Positions 40,286 through 54,507 of a stretch of 64,000 bases of DNA are shown in pieces (the first letter of the stretch is position 1; every line of letters begins with the position of its first letter). The position numbers were made by a program, and so were the translations under genes. The notes under the pieces were generated by a model. It was not told where the DNA came from, made no database searches, and saw only the letters and a list, made by a program, of their open reading frames with translations. Source of the DNA: Deinococcus multiflagellatus (GTDB lineage Bacteria > Deinococcota > Deinococci > Deinococcales > Deinococcaceae); contig NZ_JAIQXV010000004.1 of NCBI RefSeq assembly GCF_020166415.1, positions 186,001-250,000 of the forward strand. Reading direction: 5' to 3'.

Positions 40286-40441
40286 GCCTTTCAGGGTAAG
40301 GCCTGCCCCCCCCAGTGGGCCCCACCTGTGCGGGCGCCCCGGTCTCAACATCCGCTGACCTCTTTGGCATATATTCGCGCTCGTCTCATTTTCATAACAC
40401 CCCCTTCCGACAGATCTCATTCGTGCAGGTCAAGGAGTTTC
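40286..40441. promoter_or_regulatory. Divergent promoter region of the PqqD gene and the precursor
   Basis: Leftward: TACCCT (40298-40293) for the PqqD gene. Rightward: TATATT (40370-40375) is a good -10 box without a clear -35; TTGGCA (40364-40369) with CATTTT 17 bases later is an alternative. The AAGGAG ribosome site is at 40432-40437, four bases before the GTG of the precursor. The stretch 40361-40420 is notably AT-rich for this window. Confidence 0.5.
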
Positions 40442-40609
40442 GTGCAGCACACCGCCCCTGAACAGCCGCGGCCCCAGGCCGCCCCGCGCTACATTCCGCC
40501 CGCACTGACCCCGCTGGGCGCTTGGCAGACCGTGACCCTGGTGGGTTCGGTGGGCTTCAACGGCCTGCCGGGCATGCCCTTTCCCGGAGGCAGCGATGAA
40601 GTCCGTTAA
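40442..40609 (+). CDS. Candidate lasso-like RiPP precursor peptide
   Basis: A protein of 55 residues from a GTG with AAGGAG four bases upstream. Residues 17-32 fit the lasso leader consensus YxxPxLxxxGxxxxxT exactly: Tyr17, Pro20, Leu22, Gly26, Thr32. With the usual Thr at -2, cleavage would follow Leu33 and leave a 22-residue Gly-rich core starting Val-Gly-Ser-Val. Core positions 7-9 are Asn, Gly, Leu, so the Asp/Glu needed for a lasso ring is missing; acidic residues occur only at core 19-20. Upstream and opposite are the PqqD and kinase genes. The last codons carry the GGAGG and the ATG (40596) of the nuclease gene, which overlaps by 14 bases. Confidence 0.6.
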   Translation: MQHTAPEQPRPQAAPRYIPPALTPLGAWQTVTLVGSVGFNGLPGMPFPGGSDEVR

Positions 40610-43600
40610 CGCCCTGATGCTGGTGGGCCTGCTGGCCCTGAGCGCCTGCAGCGCCCCCACCACCGTGACCCCGCCGGCCACGCCCGTGGCGACCACGCCG
40701 GCCAAACCCAACCCGGCCAAGACCTTTGGCCTGTACGAACTGCGCGTCAACGGCCTGAGCGCCCAGGGCGACGCCAGCGTGAGCCGGGTGGGCCTGGGCG
40801 CCCAGGCGGCCGAAGTGCCCTTTGACCAGCTGAGCTTCGACCGCATCAGCATGAGCAATCTGTCAGACCCCGGCAACCGCGTGGTGCACATGACCGCCGC
40901 CTTCCGGGTGACCAACAACACGGGAAGCACCATCACGCTGCCCACCTTCATTCCCGTGGACACCGACGGCAGCTACGCCACCGATGGCCAGACGCCCTTT
41001 CGCAACGTCAAGACCCGCACGGGTGCGCCGATCAGTGCCAGTGGCATGGCGGTGGAGCAGGGGCACACCAACAGCGGCGGCCCGATTGCGCCCGACCCTG
41101 CGGCCACCCCTTTCCTGACCAACATTGACAGCGGCACCGTGACCATCAGCGTGCCGGCCGGCAGCACCGCCCCCAACGTGGGTCACCGGGGCTGGCAGAG
41201 CGCAGCGGCCCTGGCCCCCGGCGCCTCGCAGATCGTGACCTTTGCCGCGCGCGTGCCGATGCAGGGCACGGACCTTGGCGACAACGATCCGTTCAGCTTC
41301 AGCCTCGTGTTCTCGGTGGCGGACAACCCCGGCACCGTGGCGGGCCTGCGCGGCATCCACGAGGTGCAGGGCAGCACGCCCAGCGGCAGCGTGGCCAGCC
41401 CCCTGAACGGCCAGGCCGTCACGCTCGAAGGCGTGGTCACCGCCGTGACGCCGGGCCTGCAAGGCTTCTTTCTTCAGGAAGAAGTGATTGACACCGACGG
41501 CGTGGCCACCACCAGCGAAGGGGTGTTCGTGTTCTGCGCCGCCACCTGCCCCGCCGGCCTGGCCGCGGGTGACCGCGTCCGCGTGAGCGGCACGGTGGCC
41601 GAGTTCCAGGGCGGCACCCAGATCTCCACCCCCACCGTGACCCGCCTGGGCACCGGCGCGCCGCTGCCCGACGCCCAGACGCTGACCCTGCCGCTGCCCG
41701 TGGCCCAGCGTGAACGCTTTGAAGGCATGCGCGTCACGGTGTCCGGCACGGTCACCAACAACTTCCCCCTGGGCCGCTACGGCAGCTTCGACATTGCCGA
41801 CGCGCGCATTCCCAACTTCACCCAGGTCAATGCGCCCAACGCCTCGGCCTACAGCGCCTACCAGACGGCAGCAAAAGACCGGTTTATCCGCATTGACGAC
41901 GCCAGCCGTCTGCAGAACCCGGACCCCGAAATCTTTGCCCGGGGCGGCCAGCCCCTGAGCGCCCTGAACACCCTGCGGGGTGGCGACAGCGTCACCGCCA
42001 CGGGCGTGCTGAACGAGGGGAACGAAACCACCACGGCGGGCACGACCTCGGGCGGCGCGCTGGACACCTACCGGATTCAGGCGGCGCAGACTGATGTGGC
42101 CGTCAGCCCCACCAACCCGCGTCTGAATGCCCCCGAAGCCGTGGGCGGCAGCCTGCGCGTGGGCAGCATGAACGTGCTGAACTACTTCACCACGCTGGCT
42201 GGCAGCAACAGCGGCTGCACCCCGAACGGGGTGGACAGCGTGAATTCGCGCGGCGCCACCGACTGCGAAGAGTTCCTGCGCCAGCAGACCAAGATCGTCA
42301 AGGCGATTGCGGGCCTGAACCCCGACGTGCTGGGCATTCTGGAAATGCAGAATGATTTCGACAGGGGCGCTTACAGCTCGGTGGCCTCGCTCGTGAATGC
42401 CCTGAACACGGAAGTGGGCGCCGGCACCTACGCTTACATCAACCCCGGGCGCAAGGTGGGCAGCGACGCCATCAGCGTGGCCATGATCTACAAGCCCGCC
42501 GCTGTGGATCCGGTGGGCACCCTGGCGATTTTGGACAACTCGGTCAACCCCACCTACACCGACACCTGTAACCGCCCCACCTGGGCCCAGACCTTCCAGA
42601 GCAAGACCAACGGCGGGCGCTTCACGGCCGTCATGATGCACCTCAAGAGCAAGGGCAGCGTCTGCGCCGCGACCAGCGACGCTGATGTGGGCGACGGCCA
42701 GGGCAACGGGTACATTGCCCGGCGCAACGCCGCCAACGCCATTGTGAGCTGGCTGGGCACCAACCCCACGGGCGTGCAGGAAGACGACCGCATCCTGATG
42801 GGCGACTACAACGCCTACGCCCAGGAAGAGCCCCTGAGCCTCCTGGCCCAGGGCGGGTACGGCAACCTGTTTGGCGCCAATGTCTACTCCTACCAGTTTG
42901 ACGGCCAGTGGGGCAGCCTGGACCAGGCCACGGCCTCGGCCAGCATGGCCGCGCAGGTGACCGGCAAGACCAAGTGGCACATCAATGCCGACGAACCAAT
43001 CGTCCTGGACTACAACAAGGAGTTCAAGAGCGCCGGGCAGATCGCGAGCTACTACAGCGCCGATCCCTTCCGCAGCAGTGACCACGACCCCATCCTGGTG
43101 GGCATGGACCTGACGGCGCAGGCGCCCATTGCGCCGACCCCCCGCCTGCTGCTGACCCCGGATACGGCGAGTGTCACGACCGTCGTGGGGAGCACGAACA
43201 CCGTGACCTTTACCGCCAGCAATGAAAACATTTCTGGACCCGTGACCGTCACCGTGACCCCCCTCAACGGCGCCCCCAGCGTGGTCACCGCCCCCAGCTC
43301 TGTGACGTCCGACGCGGCCTTTAACGTCACCGTGAGCGCGCCCAACGGCACGCTGCCCGGCACCTACACCTATGAGGTGAAGGCCCAGAACGGCGCCTAT
43401 GTGGACACCAGCACGCTGACGGTGACGGTCCGCGCGCCGGTCAACCACGTGGTGATCAGCCAGGCCTACGGAGCGGGCGGCAACGGCTCAGGGAGCACCG
43501 GAGCGCCTTACCGCAACGACTTCATTGAGATCTTCAACCCCACCAGCGTGAACCAGAGCCTCAACGGTCTGTTCTTGCACTTCACCAGCGCCAATAGCGC

Positions 43601-44003
43601 GTTCACGGGCACGCCCCTGGCCCTCAACAACGTGACCCTGGCGCCCGGGCAGTACTACCTGGTGCAGTGTGCTGCGGGCGCGAACACGGCCGTCCCCACC
43701 CTGCCCAACCCCGACCAGACCAACTGCACCTTCGCGATGGGTGGAACTTCGTTCAAGGTGGCGCTGACCAACACGAACGTGGCGCCTGGAACAGGCTCGC
43801 CTGTCGGCGGCAACATTGTGGACTTTGTGGGCGCTGCCGCGAACCAGTTCGAGGGACCCGGCGCCGCCCCCGCCCCCAGCAACGCCAACAGCGTGCAGCG
43901 CAAGAGCGCCGGCTGCCAGGACACCGATCAGAACAACCTGGACTTCGTGGCCGCTCCTGTGGCGCCCCGCAGCAGCGTGAGCCCGCTGGCGCCCTGCTCC
44001 TAA
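40596..44003 (+). CDS. ExeM/NucH-type extracellular endonuclease lipoprotein
   Basis: A protein of 1135 residues with a lipobox LALSAC near residue 18. Parts in order: an N-terminal region of unknown fold (~30-250), an OB-fold domain (~255-500) starting HEVQGSTPSGSVASPLNGQ, an endonuclease/exonuclease/phosphatase domain (~515-835) with MNVLNYFTT, ILEMQNDFDRGAYSS, MMHLKSKGS, LMGDYNAYAQEE and SDHDPILVG, an Ig-like domain (~840-945) and a lamin-tail domain (~948-1130) with VVISQAYGAGGNGSGSTGAP. ExeM-type enzymes degrade extracellular DNA. The ATG lies in the end of the precursor gene, with GGAGG (40586-40590) five bases before it, so translation of the two is likely linked. Confidence 0.9.
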   Translation: MKSVNALMLVGLLALSACSAPTTVTPPATPVATTPAKPNPAKTFGLYELRVNGLSAQGDASVSRVGLGAQAAEVPFDQLSFDRISMSNLSDPGNRVVHMTAAFRVTNNTGSTITLPTFIPVDTDGSYATDGQTPFRNVKTRTGAPISASGMAVEQGHTNSGGPIAPDPAATPFLTNIDSGTVTISVPAGSTAPNVGHRGWQSAAALAPGASQIVTFAARVPMQGTDLGDNDPFSFSLVFSVADNPGTVAGLRGIHEVQGSTPSGSVASPLNGQAVTLEGVVTAVTPGLQGFFLQEEVIDTDGVATTSEGVFVFCAATCPAGLAAGDRVRVSGTVAEFQGGTQISTPTVTRLGTGAPLPDAQTLTLPLPVAQRERFEGMRVTVSGTVTNNFPLGRYGSFDIADARIPNFTQVNAPNASAYSAYQTAAKDRFIRIDDASRLQNPDPEIFARGGQPLSALNTLRGGDSVTATGVLNEGNETTTAGTTSGGALDTYRIQAAQTDVAVSPTNPRLNAPEAVGGSLRVGSMNVLNYFTTLAGSNSGCTPNGVDSVNSRGATDCEEFLRQQTKIVKAIAGLNPDVLGILEMQNDFDRGAYSSVASLVNALNTEVGAGTYAYINPGRKVGSDAISVAMIYKPAAVDPVGTLAILDNSVNPTYTDTCNRPTWAQTFQSKTNGGRFTAVMMHLKSKGSVCAATSDADVGDGQGNGYIARRNAANAIVSWLGTNPTGVQEDDRILMGDYNAYAQEEPLSLLAQGGYGNLFGANVYSYQFDGQWGSLDQATASASMAAQVTGKTKWHINADEPIVLDYNKEFKSAGQIASYYSADPFRSSDHDPILVGMDLTAQAPIAPTPRLLLTPDTASVTTVVGSTNTVTFTASNENISGPVTVTVTPLNGAPSVVTAPSSVTSDAAFNVTVSAPNGTLPGTYTYEVKAQNGAYVDTSTLTVTVRAPVNHVVISQAYGAGGNGSGSTGAPYRNDFIEIFNPTSVNQSLNGLFLHFTSANSAFTGTPLALNNVTLAPGQYYLVQCAAGANTAVPTLPNPDQTNCTFAMGGTSFKVALTNTNVAPGTGSPVGGNIVDFVGAAANQFEGPGAAPAPSNANSVQRKSAGCQDTDQNNLDFVAAPVAPRSSVSPLAPCS

Positions 44004-44020
44004 CCCTTCACTCCTCTTGC

Positions 44021-44049
44021 CCGCCCCCTTCCCCGGGGGCGGTTTTTTT
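44021..44049 (+). terminator. Terminator of the nuclease gene
   Basis: Stem CCGCCCCC (44021-44028) with GGGGGCGG (44035-44042), followed by T7 (44043-44049). The T run overlaps the stop codon of the convergent gene. Confidence 0.9.
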
Positions 44050-45082
44050 ATCCCAGCTCAGCCAGCCAGTGGTGCCCCGGCTGCGTTTCCTCCAACGCCC
44101 AGCGCAGCCACGCCCTCCCCTCTGCATCCAGGGTGGGGGCCACCCGCCCAAAATCGGCCTCGTCCTTGCTGCGGGGATCGCGGCCAGCGGCGCCAGCTTT
44201 AAACAGCAGCACCGCTTCGGGCGCCAGATACGGCAGGCCGGCCGGGCCCAGGCGCCGGGCCCGGTGCAGGGGGAGGGTCAGACGGGGATCGCGCCGGTAG
44301 CGCCACAGGTCACCGCTCAGGTCACTCAGCAGCACGTCCAGCATCTGCACGCCGCGCAGGTTAGGGTGCCGGGCGTGCAGCTGGTGCAGGGGCGCGTCCA
44401 GAGGGCCGGTGTAAGGCTGATACACCCCGTCCACCGGCACGTCCAGCCGCCACCCCGCCAGCAACGCGGGCAGCTGCGCCTGGGCCGCCCGGTCCACCAC
44501 CACGTCCAAGTCGTCGTGGGGACGGGCCACGCGGCCCAGGTGCAGGTCCAGCGCGGTGCCGGCGGCGAACAGCCAGAGCCCGTCCAGGGGCCCGAAAAGG
44601 TCAGCCACCTGCTGGGCGGGCGTGAACCCCACCGTCCGGGCGTGGTGGGCCAGGGCCACCGGGGCCAGCGCTTCGTCGGCGGCCCGGCGACCCTGGCAGA
44701 GAAAAACGTCGCGGTAGGTCTGGACCGCCCCCGCGTCGGCCCGCAGCAGGTCGCGCAGGGCCGCCTGCGCCGCCCGCCAGCCCGAGCCGTGGTCACACAG
44801 CACCAGTCGCCAGCCGCCCGGGTGGGTCCACTCGCCGGGGGCCTGCGCGGGCACATACCCCAGGGCACGTAGCCCCTGCACCTGCGCCGCGCTGGGCACC
44901 TCGGGCAGCAGGTCCAGGTGCAGTTCAGGCAGGTCCAGATCGGCCAGGGCGGGCACGCTGCCTGGGCCGCCGGGCGCCAGGGCAAACACGCCGTCCGGGC
45001 GGCCCCGGGCCAGGAAGTCACCCAGGGCCGCTTTCAGGTCGTGTTCAGCCGCCGGGAACCCGGCCGGGAAGGAGGGAAGCAT
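44048..45082 (-). CDS. GrpB-like domain fused to an aminoglycoside-nucleotidyltransferase-like domain
   Basis: The protein has 344 residues in two halves. The first (~20-155) has [20 protein letters not shown] and [18 protein letters not shown], the pattern of GrpB/UPF0157 nucleotidyltransferases. The second (~170-344) has the ANT(2'')-type core: [20 protein letters not shown], the metal-binding HDDLDVVVD, and [13 protein letters not shown] with KDEADF. Both halves belong to the nucleotidyltransferase superfamily. Such a tandem is not one I know as a standard protein; substrate unknown, and a resistance role is unproven. The start is taken as the ATG at 45082 because the fold begins shortly after; an ATG at 45118 is possible. 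Confidence 0.65.
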   Translation of the reverse strand: MLPSFPAGFPAAEHDLKAALGDFLARGRPDGVFALAPGGPGSVPALADLDLPELHLDLLPEVPSAAQVQGLRALGYVPAQAPGEWTHPGGWRLVLCDHGSGWRAAQAALRDLLRADAGAVQTYRDVFLCQGRRAADEALAPVALAHHARTVGFTPAQQVADLFGPLDGLWLFAAGTALDLHLGRVARPHDDLDVVVDRAAQAQLPALLAGWRLDVPVDGVYQPYTGPLDAPLHQLHARHPNLRGVQMLDVLLSDLSGDLWRYRRDPRLTLPLHRARRLGPAGLPYLAPEAVLLFKAGAAGRDPRSKDEADFGRVAPTLDAEGRAWLRWALEETQPGHHWLAELG

Positions 45083-45143
45083 CCATGAAGCAGACCACAC
45101 CGCCGCTTCAGGCCGCATCCCCCGGCTGGCGGATAATGCCCCC

Positions 45144-46411
<1,268 letters not shown>

Positions 46412-46415
<4 letters not shown>

Positions 46416-47521
46416 AGGGCGCCGCCGAGCGCGTCTGGGCGAGGCTGCAGCCCGAGGATTTTCTGTGGCTCTCGGCCCTGGCCGCCCGCGCCGCGCCAGA
46501 GGGCATCGCGCTGGTCGGCGGGGCGGTGCGCGACGCCCTGCTGGGCCACACCCCTCTGGATCTGGACGTGGTGGTGCCGGGCGGCAACGTCGAGGCCCTG
46601 GCGCGCGCCTCGGGGCGGCCCTTTGTCTTTCACCCGGCTTACGGCAACGCGACCCTGGGCCTCCCGGATGGCCGCGCCGCCGATCTGGTGCAGGCCCGGC
46701 GCGAACACTACCCGGTGCCCGGCGGCAACCCGGTGCCTGCACCCGGCACCCTGGACGATGACCTGCGGCGGCGCGATTTCAGCGTGAATGCCCTGGCCCT
46801 GCACTTTTCCCCCAGGGGTCAGGTGACCCTGCGGGACGTGACGGGCGGCCTGAACGACCTGGAGGCCGGGGTGCTGCGCCCCCTACATGACCGCTCGTTT
46901 CAGGACGACCCCAGCCGCCTTGTGCGCGGCGCGCGCCTGGGGGCCCGCCTGGGGCTGCGCGCGCACCCAGAGCTGCTGGCCCAGGTGCCGGCCGCACTGG
47001 CCCTGGCCCCACAGACCCCCCGCCTGTGGGCTGAACTGAAGCTGCTACTGCAAGAGCCCCGACCCGGGCGGGCGGCGCAAGTGCTGCGCGACTGGGACGC
47101 TGGGGCCCTGCTGCCCGACCCCACCTTGCTGCTGGCCCTGGACCATTGGCGGGACGAGGGACAGTCCATTCCAGAGGCGGTGTACGCCGCCGCCCTGCTG
47201 CACGCCGCGCCCGATCCGGCCGCACTGGCCCGCCGCTTGGGCCTGGGCGAGCGCCCTGGCGCGCTGCTGGCCCGCGCCCTGTCCGACACCTTTTTTCCGC
47301 CCGGCACCCCCGAACGCACCCTGCGTGCGCTCCTGCGCCCGGAAGCCCACGAGGCACTGACGGGTAAGGACGTGCTGGCGCTGGGCGTGCCCCCCGGCCG
47401 CGCGGTGGGCGAGGCCCTGGCGCATCTGGCCGCCCTGCGCCGCGCCGGGCAACTGCGCAGCACCGACGAGGAACGCGCCGCCCTGAAAGCATTCCTGGCG
47501 ACGAAAGCGCAGGGAAGCTAA
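46412..47521 (+). CDS. CCA-adding-enzyme/poly(A)-polymerase family nucleotidyltransferase
   Basis: The protein has 369 residues from a GTG. The class II nucleotidyltransferase head has [12 protein letters not shown] with the DLDVVV acidic pair (about 50-55), then [12 protein letters not shown] (about 116-127) and [17 protein letters not shown]. The rest is helical, with a helical tail. Deinococcus is known to split CCA addition between a CC-adding and an A-adding enzyme, and this protein could be either one; the sequence alone does not decide. It acts on tRNA 3' ends in the cytosol. The overlap with the htrA stop implies co-translation. Confidence 0.85.
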
Positions 47522-47539
47522 CCCCTAGAATGCCGGGGT

Positions 47540-48208
47540 ATGGGCCCCAACACGATCATTCTCATCGCGCTCGTTGCCTACGCGGTTCTGAACCGTCAGG
47601 GGCTCATTGAGCTGCTCTTCAGCAATCCAGTTGCCTTTGCAGTCATCGCGGCGGCGCTGGTTCTGTCGCTGGCCTTTCACGAGTTCGCCCACGCCTGGAG
47701 CGCCGACAAGCTGGGCGACCCCACCCCGCGCCGCTACGGGCGCGTGACGCTGAATCCGATCAAGCACTTGGACCCCTTCGGCACGTTGCTGATGCTGCTG
47801 GTGGGCTTCGGGTTTGCGCGCCCAGTGCCCATCAATCCCAACAAACTGGGGCGCTGGGGCACCTTGTGGGTGGCAGCGGCAGGGCCCATCAGCAACCTGC
47901 TGATTGCGCTCCTGTGCGCGCTGCTGCTGAAGTTCCTTGCGCCGGATCTTCTGCTGCGCAGCATTCTGATGACTGTACTCAGCATCAACGTGGTGCTGGC
48001 GGTGTTCAACCTCATTCCCATTCCGCTGCTGGACGGCAGCCGCATTCTGGGCGCGCTAGTGCCCTCGCTGGGGCGCAGCCTCGCGCAGTTTGAAGCGCAG
48101 CGCTACAGCTTCCTGATCGTCATGCTGTTCATCTTTCTGTTCAGCAGCCAGATCAGCGGCATCATCCGCGTGGTCGAGAGCTGGGTTATGGGTTTTATGG
48201 GCCTGTAA
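47540..48208 (+). CDS. Site-2 protease family zinc metalloprotease (M50)
   Basis: A protein of 222 residues with five or six membrane segments. The zinc-binding helix carries HEFAH (about 53-57), and the second motif reads [14 protein letters not shown] (about 158-171), with Asp as third ligand. This is the compact S2P subgroup without PDZ domain. It would cut membrane-spanning helices, but its substrates are unknown. TAGAAT (47526-47531) is followed by eight bases and the ATG, fitting a near-leaderless start. The end is marked by a hairpin. Confidence 0.92.
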   Translation: MGPNTIILIALVAYAVLNRQGLIELLFSNPVAFAVIAAALVLSLAFHEFAHAWSADKLGDPTPRRYGRVTLNPIKHLDPFGTLLMLLVGFGFARPVPINPNKLGRWGTLWVAAAGPISNLLIALLCALLLKFLAPDLLLRSILMTVLSINVVLAVFNLIPIPLLDGSRILGALVPSLGRSLAQFEAQRYSFLIVMLFIFLFSSQISGIIRVVESWVMGFMGL

Positions 48209-48221
48209 GCCGGGCAAACGG

Positions 48222-48252
48222 GGGGCGGGAGCGCATGGCTCTCGCCCCTTTC
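48222..48252 (+). terminator. Hairpin after the site-2 protease gene
   Basis: Stem GGGGCGGGAGC (48222-48232) with GCTCTCGCCCC (48238-48248), one wobble, followed by TTTCC. Confidence 0.65.
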
Positions 48253-48259
48253 CACTGCG

Positions 48260-48904
48260 TTAGCCCAGGTGGAACATCATCACCACATGGGCGGCAGTGC
48301 CGGCCAGCACGAACAGGTGCCAGATCTCATGGAAGCCGAACACGCCGGGGCGGGGGTTCCAGCGCTTGGTGCCGTAAATCACCGCCCCGATGGAATACAG
48401 CACTCCACCCGCCGCCAGCCAGAACAGCGCGCCTCCACCCAGCGAGCGGGCCAGTTGCGGCAGAAAGATCACCGCCAGCCACCCCATGCCCAGATACAGC
48501 CCAGTGCTCACCCAGCGCGGCAGGCGCATGGTGACCAGTTTCAGCACAATGCCGCTGAGGGCAATGCCCCAGATCAGCCCCAGCACACCGCCCCGCCACA
48601 CACCGTCTAAGCCGTAGTACGCCACCGGGGTGTAACTGCCGGCGATCAGCAGAAAGATGCCCGCATGGTCCAGCTTGCGCAGCCACACCAGCCCGCGCTC
48701 GCCCGGCCGGAACGAGTGGTAGCTAGCACTCGCCGCATACAGCGCCACCATGCTCACGCCAAACACCACAAACGGCCACAGCGCCAACCCCCGCCCCTGC
48801 GCCCACCCCAGCAGCGGAACCAACACCACCAGCGCCGCCAGCGCCCCCGCCCAGTGCGTCAGGGCACTCACAGGTTCACGGGGAGCCGTCCACAGCCGCT
48901 TCAC
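48260..48904 (-). CDS. Hemolysin III family (PAQR-type) membrane protein
   Basis: The protein has 214 residues with seven membrane segments. Family motifs: [16 protein letters not shown] near the start, [26 protein letters not shown] in the middle, and [18 protein letters not shown] near the end, where the His residues bind zinc in PAQR proteins. Despite the family name a toxic role is not implied. The start is a GTG (48904) with TAGGGT (48916-48911) six bases upstream, so a leaderless mRNA is likely. Convergent with the site-2 protease gene. Confidence 0.92.
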   Translation of the reverse strand: MKRLWTAPREPVSALTHWAGALAALVVLVPLLGWAQGRGLALWPFVVFGVSMVALYAASASYHSFRPGERGLVWLRKLDHAGIFLLIAGSYTPVAYYGLDGVWRGGVLGLIWGIALSGIVLKLVTMRLPRWVSTGLYLGMGWLAVIFLPQLARSLGGGALFWLAAGGVLYSIGAVIYGTKRWNPRPGVFGFHEIWHLFVLAGTAAHVVMMFHLG

Positions 48905-49281
48905 CCCCCCACCCTACGCCCCCAACATGATGACACTCTGTCAGGAGGGACGCGGTCCAAATGGAGAGGAAAGCCCCAGGCAGGCTCCTGCCTTAAAAAG
49001 TAGAACCTTCTGGGCCACACCAAGACGGCTTGCCCCTCCACCGCCCGGGTCCAGACGTAGCCGTCGTGCCCGAAGGGCGCGGGCGTGGGGCGATGGGCGG
49101 AGCAGGGCGACGGCGTACACAGCGGGGCGAAGGCAAGCCGCCCTGCACCGTCAGTCAACGTTTGCCGAGCGCAGCGGAAAAACTCCCCCTGCCCCTCTGG
49201 GGTAGGGGGCTGGGGGGTGGGGCAGACGCGGATCAACCAAGATGAAAACCAGAAACCCTGCCAACCTTCCCGGCAAGCCCC
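48905..49281. other. Spacer without a recognised gene
   Basis: 377 bases between the hlyIII-family gene and guaB, whose 3' end lies at 49282. A 111-codon minus-strand frame (48901-49236) shows no known family, no signal peptide and Pro/Arg-rich composition typical of chance frames. The stretch 49180-49230 is G/C-skewed with a small GGG/CCC palindrome (CCCCTCTGGGGTAGGGGG). Confidence 0.45.
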
Positions 49282-52116
<2,835 letters not shown>

Positions 52117-52126
52117 GCATCACAAA

Positions 52127-52159
52127 CCCCCGCCCGTGTATCGGTGCGGGGGCTTTTTT
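52127..52159 (+). terminator. Bidirectional terminator after tRNA-Ala
   Basis: Stem CCCCCGC (52127-52133) with GCGGGGG (52146-52152), then CTTTTTTG. The left side CACAAA gives a shorter T run on the other strand, so it may also end the leftward beta-propeller transcript. Confidence 0.85.
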
Positions 52160-52168
52160 GTGGGTCGT

Positions 52169-53872
52169 TCAGCGGCTAGGCGCGGTCCCGTACTCCGTCT
52201 GGCGGCCCAGCGGCAGCAGCTGGGGCAGGTTCAGCGGAAAGCGGGCCTGCTGCCCCGCCACGCTGAGAACCACGGCGGCGGGCGCGCGTTCCAGGGTGGC
52301 CTCAGCGCCGGGCAGGTCGCTCAGGGCGGCCAGCGGCACATAGGCTTCACGGCCAAAAAAGCGCACAGTGACCGGCACGCGCTCCGCGCCCACCCGCAGG
52401 GTGGCGGTGCGGGCGGTCACATTCAGCACCGGCAGGCGCAGCGCAGCGGCCGTTTCGGTCAGGGGCAGCAGCACCTGCCCGGCTTCGGTGCGGGCCTTGC
52501 GGGCGGCGGCCTGGGCCTGCTGCGCGGGGGTCAGGACCGGCGCCGGGGCAGGGGTGGTGGGCCGGGGGGCCGAGGTCGTGGGCTGCGGCGCCGGGGCGGT
52601 GCCGGGCTGCGGCGCAGGCTGAGTGGGGTTGGGCCGCACCGGGGCAGGCGGCTGCGCGGGCTGGGCGGGCGCCGTGGGCGCGCCGGGTTTCAGGGCGGCC
52701 AGCACGGCGGTGGCGGCGGCGCGCCGGGCCTGGGTCTGGGCCTGCAGCTCGGCGGCGCTGGACACGCGGCCCCAGGCGGCGGGCGTGGCGTGGAACGTGG
52801 GCCAGGGGGCCACCGCCAGCGGGCGCTGCTTCTGAATGATGTTCAGGCCGCCGCCCTCGGTGGTGAAGTACAGGTTGCCCTGGTCACTCACGCTCAGGCC
52901 GGTGTCAATCTTCTTGCCGGTCTTGATCTGCCACAGCGCCTGCCCGGCCTTGCCAATGGCGTGCACGGTGCCGCTGAGGTCCGGCACAATCACCGTCCCG
53001 TCGCTGAGTTCCACTGCCGAGGCCGCAATGCCGGCTCCCGCCTTGTAGGTCCATTCGGGCTCGCCGCCGGGGTTGATGGCGTACACGCTGCCGTCGTAAC
53101 TGCCCACGACCACCACGCCGCCGCTGGTCACGATGGGGCTGGCATTCACGAACAGGCCGGTCTGCGCGCGCCACTTCAACTCGCCGGCCGGGGTCAGGGC
53201 GTAGATGCGGCGGTCACTGGACCCGAAGTAAATGCTGCCGTCCGGTCCAATGGCGGGCGAGCTGAACACCAGCGAGCCGGCGGCGTAGGTCCATTTCAGC
53301 TGCCCGGCCGGGGTCAGGGCGTGCATGCGGTTGTTCTGCGCGCCGAAATAGATGGTGCCGTCGGCAGCAATGGCGGGCGAACTGAACACGGGCGCGCCCA
53401 CCTTGTAGGTCCACAGGGTCTGGCCCGCGCCGCTCAGGGCGTAGACCGTGCCGCCCGCCGTGGCGACCACCACGCTGCCGTCGGCACGCAGCGCGGGCGT
53501 GGCGTAGATGTCGCCGTCCAGCTTGACCTTCCACAGCAGCTTGCCAGCCGCGTCCAGGGCGTACACCGTGTCGTCGTAGGAGGCGGCGATGGCGGTGCCC
53601 TGCGGCGTGACCACCGGGTAGGCGCGGCCAATATCGCCCACCACGAAGGACCACTTCACGCTGCCGGTGGCGTCGGTGCGGTGAATGCGGGCGTCGGACC
53701 CCAGGAAGGTGAGGTCGCCGTTCGGGCTGACCGTGACCCCGGAAATCACGCGCAATTCCTTGAACACGTCGATCTTGGGCGCGGTAAACGTGGGGGTACT
53801 CTGGGCGGCGGCCCCACTGCCAACCACCAGTGTGACCAGGGAAAGAAAGGGCAAAACGTGGCTGTTCCTCAT
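52169..53872 (-). CDS. Secreted PQQ-type beta-propeller protein with a copper-amine-oxidase-like N-terminal-type domain
   Basis: A protein of 567 residues with a signal peptide (about 1-23). Residues ~40-340 are PQQ-like propeller blades, each with a TxYALxxxGxLxW pattern (for example [31 protein letters not shown] and [12 protein letters not shown]). A Pro/Ala-rich linker (about 395-470) leads to a C-terminal domain with [20 protein letters not shown], like the copper-amine-oxidase N-terminal domain that is common in secreted proteins of Gram-positive and Deinococcus species. It is probably an envelope scaffold or assembly protein; no enzyme residues are seen. AAGGAG lies 12 bases before the ATG. 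Confidence 0.85.
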   Translation of the reverse strand: MRNSHVLPFLSLVTLVVGSGAAAQSTPTFTAPKIDVFKELRVISGVTVSPNGDLTFLGSDARIHRTDATGSVKWSFVVGDIGRAYPVVTPQGTAIAASYDDTVYALDAAGKLLWKVKLDGDIYATPALRADGSVVVATAGGTVYALSGAGQTLWTYKVGAPVFSSPAIAADGTIYFGAQNNRMHALTPAGQLKWTYAAGSLVFSSPAIGPDGSIYFGSSDRRIYALTPAGELKWRAQTGLFVNASPIVTSGGVVVVGSYDGSVYAINPGGEPEWTYKAGAGIAASAVELSDGTVIVPDLSGTVHAIGKAGQALWQIKTGKKIDTGLSVSDQGNLYFTTEGGGLNIIQKQRPLAVAPWPTFHATPAAWGRVSSAAELQAQTQARRAAATAVLAALKPGAPTAPAQPAQPPAPVRPNPTQPAPQPGTAPAPQPTTSAPRPTTPAPAPVLTPAQQAQAAARKARTEAGQVLLPLTETAAALRLPVLNVTARTATLRVGAERVPVTVRFFGREAYVPLAALSDLPGAEATLERAPAAVVLSVAGQQARFPLNLPQLLPLGRQTEYGTAPSR

Positions 53873-53969
53873 CTAAACGTGCACTCCTTTACAGAGCCTT
53901 TACGGACAGGCAATGGCGTGGAACGGCATATGGACGCTGCCCAGGGTACGGCCTAAGATGCGAACTGTT

Positions 53970-54485
<516 letters not shown>

Positions 54486-54507
54486 GCAGAGCATCTTGCT
54501 TCCAAAA

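Noticed and set aside
40596..40609. Taking the precursor ORF as a chance frame because it overlaps the nuclease
   Set aside because: The five conserved leader positions, good ribosome site and the neighbouring PqqD, kinase and B2 genes together argue for a real gene, though confidence stays moderate.
48901..49236. 111-codon minus-strand frame
   Set aside because: Pro/Arg-rich chance composition, no signal peptide, no known family and it fills a spacer of G/C runs.
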